This document shows positions 1-33,849 of a stretch of DNA of 64,000 bases, piece by piece. The notes below the pieces were generated by a model. The model was not told the DNA's origin. It saw only the letters and a program-made list of their open reading frames with translations, and searched no databases. The DNA is from Gibbula magus (Eukaryota > Mollusca > Gastropoda > Trochida > Trochidae). Numbering within the stretch: position 1 is the first letter of the stretch; each line of letters begins with the position of its first letter. The translations under genes and the position numbers were made by a program. The stretch covers positions 28,943,457 through 29,007,456 of the forward strand of contig OW388290.1 in the NCBI GenBank assembly GCA_936450465.1, written 5' to 3'.

Positions 1-49
1 CCTTGACACAGCGAAAAACATAATAAGAAAACAAGGCAAATTTTAACAC

Positions 50-442
50 TGATAGTTTATTATCGCATTACAATTACACACTTCTACAATATATGTGTAA
101 CTATAGTAACAAACAGCATTAGATCCAGCGCATGTTGATCTTAGTTCGTCCTGTGAGGGGTCATTTGCAACCATGCGCTGACCTTATCACACACGCCTAA
201 ACAGCTTTTGAAAATAAATAAAATAAATATACAGAATAAGATGCTCAGTTTATGATTCAGTTGTTTCGTTTAAGTTTTTTTATTCTGAGCTATGAGTGAT
301 TTTTTTTTACAAATAATAGAAAATATCTCTATAGACACTCATAAACTTAGGAAGAATATTGGAAGGTTTTAATGTTTTAAATGTTCTTGGCTCTTCTCGA
401 CGTTGAGCATTGCTCGTATGTAACTGTTGCCCGTGGTAGAGT
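50..442 (-). other. Myosin heavy chain 3' untranslated region
   Basis: Follows the TAG at 443. Minus-strand AATAAA signals occur at 279-284 and 56-61, so polyadenylation could occur near 260 or near 35. The true end is not determined. Confidence 0.55.
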
Positions 443-23508
<23,066 letters not shown>

Positions 23509-23641
23509 GGCGGATAGTAGGTGTTGGGCAAAACTCCTCGAAAATCAAAACAGCCCGAAATCGGGAGATTTGCCAGTGACAACGGACAACGCTCTTCGCC
23601 GGGCCAACTGGATCAAAACAGAACAGGCCTAGACGAACTAG
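23509..23641 (-). other. Myosin heavy chain 5' leader part of exon 2
   Basis: The acceptor TTTCCCTTGCAG ends at 23642, so exon 2 begins at 23641 and has 133 nt of leader before the ATG at 23508. Confidence 0.75.
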
Positions 23642-24223
23642 CTGCAAGGGAAATACAGGTTGATTTATATCTTATAGATAGAGGATGAAAGGGTTGAGTT
23701 TGATTGGAGAAGGAACTGATTCATGCATTAGCTGTGAATTGGTGGTGTCATGCAATCACAGACTTATTGATCCGAGAAAATATGTAACGCAGTATTAATC
23801 AGTATTAATGATTCTTCGAATATTACTGAGTGGTATTCAAATAGTAAAGGCTACTGATTACTGATACTGTGATTTTATCAGTTTGATTATTCTAATTCTC
23901 TTTCTTTAGTACTTATATCAATTCCTTAGTGCATTACACGTCCCCGTTGCTATCTTGTTGACGTACATAAATATATTAGCCTTACACTTATGTACAAATG
24001 ACGATTGTAAGATTAAACAATTCAAATCAAATGTTTTTACGTGCATATGATATATTTACAATATTACCTAGGTGTTCATACACTTCATGTCCACCTTCAC
24101 CGCTAATAAAGTAGTTCGTATAACGGACAGAACGAAGAAACAGTAAAGAAGGAAGCGAGAATAGTTCTGTAATCTGAGACGTTCTAAACATAGGTGTGAA
24201 TCACTGCCTGTGAAAGCCATTAC

Positions 24224-24268
24224 CAGCTGACGAGCTCCCGAATAAATTAACCCCCGTGCCCCGCCCCC
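24224..24268 (-). promoter_or_regulatory. Possible intron 1 control region with GC box and E-box
   Basis: GGGGGCGGGGC (24258-24268 on the minus strand) followed by CAGCTG (24224-24229) lies in myosin intron 1. A donor-like TAG|GTAATA occurs at about 24066-24071. It could be an intronic enhancer or alternative promoter. Confidence 0.3.
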
Positions 24269-25261
24269 TAAATGTATCTGCATGCCTATACTTGGCTGGG
24301 AACGCCCACGTGGCTTGAGCTAACTCATCGTTAAATTCGGTAGCACTCTACGTTCACGTGAGACTACCTATAATTAACTGGTAGAATGCCGGCAACTGGA
24401 ATGTTCTCGCCGGTAGATGGTTATCTTTATATTCGCTGATTGAATGTGCAGACTCATCAATTTAGTATATTTGCATTTAAATCAAAATTTACAAGGTATC
24501 TGTATGTGCATTGTACCCAGTGTTCATACATTTGTTTGGTATCACACTGAAGTAATATGCTAAAAAAATAATTTACTTGAACATCTTTCTCTAAATGTCC
24601 GTTTATAATTCCAAGCTCTTATAGAGCTAAAGCTATGGTACTAGCACTCTACGATTTGGGCTGGCGTTTCTTTAACATCGGAAACACTCATCGAGGATTT
24701 GGGATGCTTAGGGAAAACATTCGTTCTAATCAAGTACACTTGCCTAAATAAACTACACATTAATGCAATGCAGAGGTTGTACGATAAGCTAAACGTATGT
24801 TATAACAGTAGTCAAGAGTTAGACTAGTGGTGCTGATAAGCTAGGATGCATTGTATAATGGTGAACAAGGAAGTAATCCCGGAAGCTGAGAGAGAGTACG
24901 TGTGTATCCAGGTATCCGCGTATCCAGGTATCCATTAGAACACACATCACACCTTACCTGGCGTATCCTCGAATGTGGTAATATTAATTACGGAACTAGA
25001 TCAGGCACAACTGTTTATTAATAAAGAAACTCGTGGCGTTAATGCGTTAGGAGGTGTTGTAAGTGTTAGAGGGAGGTTTTAATTCAAATTAAAGCACATT
25101 TTAAAATGCATTAAAATGAGATTTTCTTTAAAAAATATGAAAATCTACTATCGTGTTTTGGAGAAAGGGATGAAGGATCATTCAAAGGGAGGTGAAGGGT
25201 GTTTTGGTGCAAGGAAAGAGCTAGTTGATAGAGAGAAAGGATAACACACGGCAGTACTTAC

Positions 25262-25280
25262 GTTCAAAAGCTGTTCTAAC
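25262..25280 (-). other. Myosin heavy chain exon 1 (untranslated), start approximate
   Basis: A strong donor GAAC|GTAAGT ends this exon at 25262. The upstream boundary is inferred as about 30 nt downstream of a TATA box at 25303-25310, so the exon is very short (roughly 17-25 nt). It would splice to the acceptor before 23641. Confidence 0.5.
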
Positions 25281-25302
25281 CACTGCAGACAGTGCCCGCT
25301 TC

Positions 25303-25390
25303 AATATATACCCCCGGCGTGAGATAAGAAGGAACCGGACCTTTAGAAAGAACCATTTTCATTGGTTGCTCTCAGACCTTGAACCAATGG
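25303..25390 (-). promoter_or_regulatory. Myosin heavy chain core promoter: TATA and CCAAT boxes
   Basis: On the minus strand TATATATT (25303-25310) sits about 30 nt before the inferred start. A CCAAT box lies at 25361-25365, about 80 nt upstream, and an inverted one at 25384-25388. A CAGCTG E-box at 25497-25502 is a candidate myogenic bHLH site. Placement relative to the donor at 25262 is what makes this a promoter; the transcription start itself is inferred. Confidence 0.6.
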
Positions 25391-25519
25391 ACATTCTTGA
25401 GAGAATTTTAAGACGAGTACCTGAATATGGCAAGGCAAAGTATTCTCGTTTAGAGAGTTTTCAACCTCACGTTTCTCTACACTAACGAGCGTAAACAGCT
25501 GCAGTAGGCTGCCTTCAGG

Positions 25520-26500
25520 TATAAATTACTTCAGGGTTATGTAACACTGATAATTTGTTGATTGCTAACATGTTTAAGTCATTATATTCAAACAATGAAA
25601 TTTCTTCTTAAGATATTTAAACACGATGAAACCCGATATCTTTGTTACTATTTCGAGTTGGATAACATAGTTGAACACAGGCTGCTCTGTATCACATATT
25701 TCATTTTCTGCATTCGAATGCTTATAATGCACATTTTCTGTCATTTCTAACTGGGTATTTACTCTTCATCTATATAATTGTCTTTGAATGAAGATTTTCT
25801 CTTACTGTCTCTCTGTGTATACTTTCTTCATCTGGTGTATGAAAAAAAGTAAATTATTTATTCCCCGCTTCAAAGCGCAGCAATAAATCGCGACTAAATA
25901 CACATAACTATGTTACAAAAATATACCATTTGAGAGTGATCAGGGGAAGGTGTATGACAATGCGTTGCTTAATGATAACAGTCCCCAGATCTCACACCGT
26001 CAATACACAAGACTCCTGTACAAGCTCTGAGACTAATTATGTTGACGGCTGTCGTTCATTACTGAATATCACCCATTATGCTTGCTACCTCGAAGCATGT
26101 ACAACAACTTAGCCGTGGCATTCTCGTGCCATAGGTGTCACATAGGATCTGCTGAGGTGTCTTATTAATCAATAAGCCGGTAGTATGCATAAACCATCAC
26201 GGTATGTGGTGTATGTGAACGTGTTTTATAAGTAGCTCATATGTTCAAGTAAAACTTTAAAGTTGAAGATTGATTTCTACATCTATGAAATTGTAATTTA
26301 GAAGTTCGGATGTATTTTAGACGTATGTACGTTCGATCTTATGGAGCAATCATCTGAATGTAATATCTAATCAGTTATATTTTTAAATTAAATTAAATTT
26401 GAAAGTTATGATAACTTTTAAACTGACCTAAGGTAAGGACTATGTGGCAATGAATGGAATTCTACATCACTGTTTCAGGTTTACTTTTGCCATCAAGTGA
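25520..26500. other. Upstream DNA with no recognised feature
   Basis: AT-rich sequence upstream of the myosin promoter. Short open frames have no recognisable motif. I see no gene or clear repeat. Confidence 0.6.
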
Positions 26501-26699
26501 CGTTTCACAAAGCGATTCACTGTGGAGTATGTTTGTTTCCTCTCGCAGACAGGTAGAGCCGAGCCGGCAACGTATACAAACAACACGGGGAGGCTTCAAG
26601 TCGAAAGTGGAGAATCGGTTTCCATGGTTACAGCAAAATTTAGTGTAGTCTTAGCAATCATGCAGTAAGTGGCATGGATCGCGTGTCGCTCCGAGGGGT

Positions 26700-26907
26700 G
26701 GGGGGAAGCGGCACGTGAGACAAGTGCTCAAGCTATGACTATATATGGCACCCCCCTTTTCGAGCCGGCTTTCGCTAGCGTGTTTGCTTTCTCTGTGTAT
26801 TAGAAACAAGCCAGGCGACAGAGGCGCTATATATGGAACCGGGTTGCAGGAAGTGCGTTTATGTTTCTGCATGACAAGCACGTGCATCTTCAACATGCCC
26901 CGCCCCC
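26700..26907. promoter_or_regulatory. Candidate distal muscle control cluster
   Basis: Two identical CTATATATGG decamers (26739-26748 and 26827-26836) resemble SRF CArG and MEF2 sites. CACGTG E-boxes lie at 26712-26717 and 26879-26884. A GCCCCGCCCCC box at 26897-26907 matches the one in myosin intron 1. The block is GC-richer than its surroundings. Function inferred; the decamers could also be TATA-like. Confidence 0.4.
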
Positions 26908-26919
26908 TCTAGTTGTACA

Positions 26920-27640
26920 TTTCCTGGTGCATGTGTGTCAACATAACATTACGTCATACGTCTCAGATTTGTCTCGTGCGCCTTGAATGTTTGTTTTTCA
27001 TTCAGCCTCAAGTAAAAACGGTTAAACTTTGCCTGCTTATGTTTCAAAAAGAGACTTGCTCTGTTAATTTTACTGACTCATCTGATCTGCAAATAATCGT
27101 TACACTGGAACCTGCTCGTTGAGATGCCAGGTAACTGAAGCCGTCTTACATAGCGAGCACTCAAGTTTAGTTCATTAGACGACTGGGGTGTAGATATCTG
27201 ATGTAGATGTTTACTACAGGAGCCCGGCCGGCTGGTGTATCTTAAAAGTGGCAATAATGCGCCACACATGACCGTACTGACTCCACGGGATTCTTCAACT
27301 CAAATAAGTTTATCGTTGAATCAAGGAGAGCTAGCTCAGTGTGTAGTTTGGGTAATTGTGATCGTTAATGAAAGTTTTGATAAGCAGTTGTTAGTAAACT
27401 CATTAATGAGACTCTAACCGTACTTTACCGTAAGATCATCAGACGTTTTCTTGATACAGTTATGGACACTAAACTATCATTGTTCAATTTAGGAAGTAAC
27501 TCACATTATGTACGGTTTTGGTATTTCTTATTTCTAATATCCTCTAGAAATAGCATTGCTAGCCAACCATGAACACTAAACTAACAGTGACGATCCCTGG
27601 TGTAGGATCCACATTTCATGTACATTGTTCCTATGTTCTT
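26920..27640. other. Intergenic DNA with no recognised feature
   Basis: No conserved coding frame, RNA gene or repeat visible. Confidence 0.55.
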
Positions 27641-27664
27641 ATTATTGTTCTTATTATAAATGGT

Positions 27665-28005
27665 ATTCTTTCAAATGGCCTCCAATTAACGTCGCTCTCA
27701 AATAAACGTCGGTCTACAATAAACGTTGGTCTCAAATAAACGTCGGTCTCAATAAACGTCGGTCTCAATAAACGTTGGTCTGCAATAAACCTTGGTCTCC
27801 TGTAAACGTTGGTCTTACACATTGATCTATAAGAACAATTGGTCTCCAATAAACGTTGGTATAGTCATACACGTCGGCCTCCATTAAACGTTGATTTCCA
27901 ATTAACGTCGGTCTCCAATAGACGACGGTCTCAATTTAACGTCGGTATCAAATATACGTCGATCTCAATTAAACGTTGTTCTCCATTAGACTTTGGTCAA
28001 TTTAA
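27665..28005. repeat. Short-unit minisatellite (AATAAACGTYGGTCTC)
   Basis: About 20 degenerate units of 14-18 bp with alternating ACGTCGGTCTC and ACGTTGGTCTC. Short open frames on both strands arise from the repeat. Confidence 0.9.
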
Positions 28006-28009
28006 ACTG

Positions 28010-31000
28010 AGGGAACGGGGATTTAAAAAAATTAAAACAGGTTTCTTGTAAAAGCAAAAGTATTATAGGCGCGGGGCACTGGGGATGATTAAAAGTAATA
28101 CAGTGGTTTAAATAAACAGTTGTACCCATGCATTTAATAATGATGCATGGTTAATAGTGAAACAATTTTGTGAATGTAAGAGACAAGTAAGAAAAGATGG
28201 TAGAGTAACCACGTCAGTCAAGAAGAATCGAAGTTGGTTTGGAACATTCAACATGACCTGCATGCTACTCGTGATCTGTCACTGGTGTTTATAGAGAAGT
28301 AATTATTTGGTTCCTTCAGATTGCCAGGAGGTTACAGGACTAGGGACGTATACAGTGCTTGATAGAAGGGATGGTCATGACGAGTTTGTGTTCCACCAGA
28401 TCTAGGGCCAGACCGAGACGTTCCTGTTTGATGCTATCTGTGAGAGGGAATAGATGCAGTAACGTACTCGGCATGCTGGAGTTGATTGAAGTTAATGTCG
28501 GAACTACTTTATTGGTTTGTCCACTTTGAGGCAGTGTAAACGTATTATTAGTCTAACATTTAGACTCTGAAATGATTTTTTAAAGTTTTTAAATTTGAAT
28601 AAACTGAAAATAAAATGAAAATGAGCACGTGTTGTCTTAATTAGTTTAATACTAAGCTCTGTAGACTTGCCTCGCTGTAGACTTGCCTCGGCTCTTAAAA
28701 CATTAAGTAGTCTGGATGATAGACTACCGTATTATACATATGACCAAGAGAGAAACATTTATTGGTAACTGGTTATACATGTATATGTAGTATTTGTAGT
28801 CACAAACACGTTCTCTACCTTTTTGTGTCGTGTTTGGAACATTGTAATAATTATTATTTTAATTGAATTGAATAGGTTGATGTGCTTTGGGATATGATAA
28901 GTTTACACAGACAATGAGGTTGATGTAGATGGTAATTGGATGTTGTTACAGTACACAAAACATGAAGTATGTGCATACTTCTGAAATAAGATGTTATCAA
29001 TGACGTTAAGCAATAATGAACATGGCTTATCAGTGGAATTGTCACTCGCTATATGTCGCTGAATTTTCTGATAGTGTAAAGGTTTAAATTGTTCCACACT
29101 GAATAATTGAAATGATTTGTTGATATTGTGCTGTGACCCTGTGCAAGAAAGTTTATATAAGATATTTCTCTGTTCAACCAGCAGTAAAATGGATGAAGAC
29201 CAGAGTTAGAGTATGTGATAGAATGAAAACTTGCTTTACGAATCTTTCATTATTACTATTAAGCAACAGCAACAATATATGGACTATATACTTTTTGTCA
29301 AAAGCACGGTTTATGAATAAATTATAAAACTGAACGTCTACTGGTTATTGGTTCCTGTTTATGATATATAATGTAAGAATCGACTCCCTTGCATTGTAGT
29401 AACGAACTCATTTATATTTCGTTTTAACCTAAGAAACAATGCTTGAAAACGTATTATGAAAGATGTGGGGTATTGTCAGTTTGCTTATGTAAAAATAATA
29501 AAATGTTTCACGCAGATGTTTCAAGCAAACAAAAACATGAATGTGAAGACTTCCTATACCAAAATGACTGGCACGTGATCATACCACTGTACTTGAAACG
29601 CCATTAGCATAGAAAATTGAAGGAACATCACGTATAAGACTGTAACATATACATCAGAATTTTCCATTTGAGAGAGGAATTACAAACATCATATAAACTT
29701 CACTCCAACTGTTAGGCATATGCTTCCAAACGGGTTGTCTACCAGGCAATAAATTATCACAGCGTATGTATAATGTCCAAAAAACATCAAAAGAGTTGAA
29801 ACATATTCTTATGTTAGCAAAGGGTGTGTTTAGGTACATAAATTCAACTTGAAGAATCGGGAACGTTCCAACACAGTACGTCTAAACAAGGCACCATGGT
29901 AGCACGCCACTGTACAAGAAAGATAATGTGATATCTGCATGTATGCTACTGTCAGATGGGAGATTTAGGATATGAAGACGCCGTTGTTGATCACAGATAC
30001 AGACACGTAGCTGTTGTGGTCTTCACGGAGAATATAATATCATATAGATAAAGCTGATGGAATTGAGGAAGACTTTGTAAAGAGTGTTATGAATTTATTC
30101 GTCATGTTCAAACTATAAATATTTCGTTCTTGTATAATTATACAGGTCCGTCAATTCGACGTTTATTGAAAAAATAAATGCAGCCTACGTTAATATATTC
30201 ATACATTTACATTTGTCAAAAATTGTATTAATACATCAACACGGTTGATAGGTCTATTGAAAAAAGTGATAAACTTGCGAATACCGTCTATAAAATACAT
30301 ACATTGTACAGAGTGATGCATTTAACCAAACTTTTGGAAGCCATGACATATTCCTATAAAGTTCATGTTCAATGTCCTTATGTTCAACGTAAAGTGATGA
30401 GTAATATCAAGTCTTCAATTCTAAGTAATTTTGAGAAAGAATTAGATACACATCTCGGTAAATATAAATATATCTTGAATTCAAGCAAGGAATAAATATG
30501 GAGGATTAAGAGGCTGGGTTAAGTTCGGAGATGAACCCAGCCAACACCGTTCAACAAAACATTACGCTTAGAATACAATGAAGAGGTTACATGAAAGCAA
30601 AAAAAATGGTCAGGATTTTGGTTCTTGGTGAGCACTTAGAAGTAAGTAGGAGCTGCAACAATGTATGGTATGTAGCCAAGCCAAGATAGCAGCATGTACA
30701 TAATGATAAATCAGATTTGCAGTCCAAACCATATGCAATTGCAATACAAATGGTCTCCCTACCCATCTGGTAAAGCAAGAGTCTGTCTTGTGGTTTTCAC
30801 AGCCATATCTGAGGCGTTGTTAAATGCAAAGTATATCATGTATTATCGCGATGATGCCAAGTTTGGGGAGAAAGAATTTTTACTTAAAACATTCTTTTAA
30901 ACTTTGAGGTACAAAACTTATGACTTAATGGTGACTAGACCTGGTGTGGTTGTTAAAAGCCAAAGTAAAATGTAAACATTCTTTCAGCAAAAACTGCATT

Positions 31001-31030
31001 TACTAAGTTTGAAGCGTTAGAGGGAAACTT
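28010..31030. other. Gene-poor intergenic DNA
   Basis: Contains a partial family B fragment (28553-28730), a local GTAGACTTGCCTCG duplication near 28665, and a small perfect hairpin GGCTGGGTT/AACCCAGCC (about 30511-30542). No coding block recognised. Confidence 0.55.
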
Positions 31031-31044
31031 TGAGAGAGTCTAAT

Positions 31045-31335
31045 AGTCCGGGGGCGGGCGAGAATTCGAGGAACTCAACAGCCCAGTGCTATCAGGGATA
31101 TCATCCACGCTGGCACCAACATCGTCGTCTACAGAGCCGGTACGAGTTGCTGCTACCGCAGACGTCAGCAGTCAAACCCTATACAGTTTACTGAGGGTGC
31201 GGGGGAGATAAATATTGAAATCCAAACAGTCCCGTGAATGGAGCTTCAGAACGATAGAAGAAACGATATAGCGTGGTTGTGTTGACCATTCAACTTACCA
31301 ATGCTATATAAATCATTATAATAATAATATAAGAT
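31045..31335. other. GC-rich island with SINE-like tail
   Basis: The first 160 bp are clearly GC-richer than the flanks and are open in more than one frame without recognised motifs. A tail with GCTATATAAATCATTATAAT follows, like SINE 3' ends. Possibly an unrecognised SINE or a relic of coding DNA. Confidence 0.35.
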
Positions 31336-31478
31336 TTATTAGTTTCTATTCATACTTACGTGAATGTGAATAATCGTTCGATTTGTTTTAGATGTCAATG
31401 ACAAGATGTTCTTATGCTCCATAAAAGTACCATCTGAAATGTGTACCAAGTCTTTGAAGGCGTTTTGAAGTGGGATAA

Positions 31479-31606
31479 GAACAGGAAGATTTTCTGGATC
31501 ACTTCTTTAATCTTGACATTCCACCTGATAAAGGAGTCAGTATATACTCCAAAACGTCGTGTATTTTCACATTAAAGAAGTTGTTATCCAGAAAATGTTC
31601 CTGTTC
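31479..31606. mobile_element. Foldback element, family C, intact copy
   Basis: Arms GAACAGGAAGATTTTCTGGA and TCCAGAAAATGTTCCTGTTC are inverted copies. Internal GGAGTCAGTATATACTCC is itself palindromic. The retrotransposon at 48581 sits inside another copy. Confidence 0.75.
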
Positions 31607-31816
31607 TGAAATGTATATATTTCAATAATAAACGCCAATCAAACCGAGCTAACTAGCTTACTAGTCATATATAATTAACCTGTAGAATCGGACGCACGTA
31701 TATTTTCATTGAGAACCAATTAGTTTTCAAAGCTTGAATGGTAAATTGGATTCAAACTTAAGAGGCAAGTTACCTTCATGAAACGTTTAGTCTGAAACAA
31801 ATGAGCTACTTACGTC

Positions 31817-31817
31817 A

Positions 31818-31907
<90 letters not shown>
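31817..31907. repeat. (TA)n microsatellite, about 90 bp
   Basis: Uninterrupted TA dinucleotides; self-complementary. Confidence 0.98.
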
Positions 31908-31909
<2 letters not shown>

Positions 31910-32147
31910 ACCTAACAGCTGCTCGACTTCATTCAGTGAGTTCATAGGAGCAGGCTGGCTGGTGTGGATATTTGGTGAATCTTCAAACCTGCCTTGATTT
32001 TATGACGATCATGTTCGCTTACAAATTTCAAATGAGCACTTCGCGAACTAAAGAAACTCCCAACCACACATGTTTGGTATTTTTTTAATTTCACTACGTT
32101 ATCGACACAAGGTCCACAGTACTTTTACACTCAGACTCTGGAAAATG

Positions 32148-32290
32148 GTGAGGTAGCTCAGTTGACTGCTAACAGTGAGGTTCAGCACGAATCGACGCGG
32201 CTCACCCGTGGGTGGGACGCCCGTTTCATTGCTGGAAAAACTGAGATTTTGAAGGTTGATTCCCTGCCCATAAAGAGACATGAGTTGTGA
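32148..32290 (+). mobile_element. tRNA-like SINE fragment
   Basis: GGTAGCTCAGTTGACTG resembles a tRNA A-box region, and GGTTGATTCC (32254-32263) a degraded B box about 100 bp on. No intact tRNA fold is evident. Confidence 0.4.
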
Positions 32291-32541
32291 AGAATTATGA
32301 TGTTATCTTAGGCAAGCTTAAATGGCTTTATTCAAAGTGTGCCTCTGTCCATTCAGCAGTACAATTGGGTACCTGGTATGGAAGTGAAGGCAATGTGAGG
32401 GTTAACCCTAAAAAGCGCCTTAATTGGCAGCTATAGGTAACATACAAGTAAGTTGAGAATAAAAATATGGAACGATGTTTGTCCTTTCACCAGGGTAATG
32501 TAATGAGTTGTGTGCGCTTTGAGCATGCCCCGTCTTGGCCT

Positions 32542-32650
32542 GGGGCCATATTTTCGAAGCTGTCTTAGTGCTAAGATAGTCGCAAGTCAATGTTAATGTA
32601 TGGCACCTACGGCTATCTTCGCGCTAAGAGAGCTTCGAGAATATGGGCCC
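32542..32650. mobile_element. Foldback element, family A
   Basis: Arms GGGCCATATTTTCGAAGCTG and AGAGCTTCGAGAATATGGGC are inverted copies with CTTAGTGCTAAGATAGTCG inside. Closest to the copy at 8200. Confidence 0.75.
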
Positions 32651-33334
32651 TGGAGTCTAGCGCTGTATAAGTATCCTCGTTATGAAAAGTATGTATTCGT
32701 AAAATATCTCCATTTTATTAACTATCGAAAAGGAGCCTATGGGAAACGGGATTTTCAAATATCTGCTTTGGGTACATGTCACCGTCAGTTACAGCACATT
32801 AACAAGAGGCATCAGATCAGCACAAATAAAACAGAGGCTCCTATTCGATATATCATTGAATAGAGATATTTCCCGAAAAAATACTTATTTCAGAGTTTAA
32901 GTGTTAGACTTGGTACAGAACGGCTATCTGCAGTACGTACAGACAAGAAGCGTCTGCGGGGAATGCTGTAACTGTTTAAAGGATGGTGCTTTACCCTGGC
33001 TCTGTGCATCTCGGTTAGGTGAATGTTCAAGGGCATCAGAGAGCAATAGCCTGTTGGAGTACACTAATCATTTAGGAGGCTGTGTTACCATTTTCCTCAC
33101 ATTAATTGTTGCTCTTGTACAATGTCATGTTAAAACGTGTTTTTAAAATAATAAAAATAGAAACTGCATTCTTGAAAAAAAAAAAATATTTATTTACTAC
33201 CATCAGCTGAGGACTTAATGACTATTCTTGAAATCCTAATTTTATAATAAATTTGTAAGCATTAGTGAGGAAAATCATTTCGCTATTGCATCTCGAAGAA
33301 CATACGCTATATTGGCCATGTCCTGCTGAAATTC

Positions 33335-33840
33335 ATTACTCCCTTCAGATTGTCGAGCCTAACCTCTGTTGTTTTACGCTTGAAATCGGGGGCAGAAAGG
33401 AAGTGTCCTGATTGGTTGCAATTGAGTATAGCTGTGCAATCAGCGACGCCGTTGTAAAAGTGATATTTGCTGATGACAGGTCATAATGATAAAATAAACG
33501 TAAGACCAACTTTTTATTCGTTTAATGTTTTTCCTCGAAATATGCTGTTTGATTTTGTGAAAACTTTTGATCGTAAACTTGCTTATAAATAACGAAAACC
33601 AAATCAGAGAAAAATATCAAAAATAGTTCATTTGCGTTATTTACATCAGATATATTCGAAGGACCTATATGTTAATGAGCAAGACCCTTCAAAGTATAAA
33701 ATGCCTCGATCTTTAAAGTCACTCGGTCGACATGGCCATTGAAAGATGAGTTTTCATTGGTCAAGATGCAGAGATACAGTATGAGATTCCGCTTTCCACC
33801 GATTTCAACCGAAAAACAACAGAAATCTGAAGGGAGTAAT
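33335..33840. mobile_element. MITE-like element with about 60-bp inverted ends
   Basis: ATTACTCCCTTCAGA at 33335 is matched by TCTGAAGGGAGTAAT ending at 33840. Both arms continue with CTGTTGTTTT and GAAATCGG blocks. About 500 bp, non-coding. Confidence 0.7.
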
Positions 33841-33849
33841 CTCTGTGGG

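Noticed and set aside
23738..24068. Extra coding exon upstream of the myosin ATG
   Set aside because: No motor-like sequence; the ATG at 23508 gives the expected N-terminus.
27631..28051. Two opposed open frames
   Set aside because: Both are products of the short-unit minisatellite.
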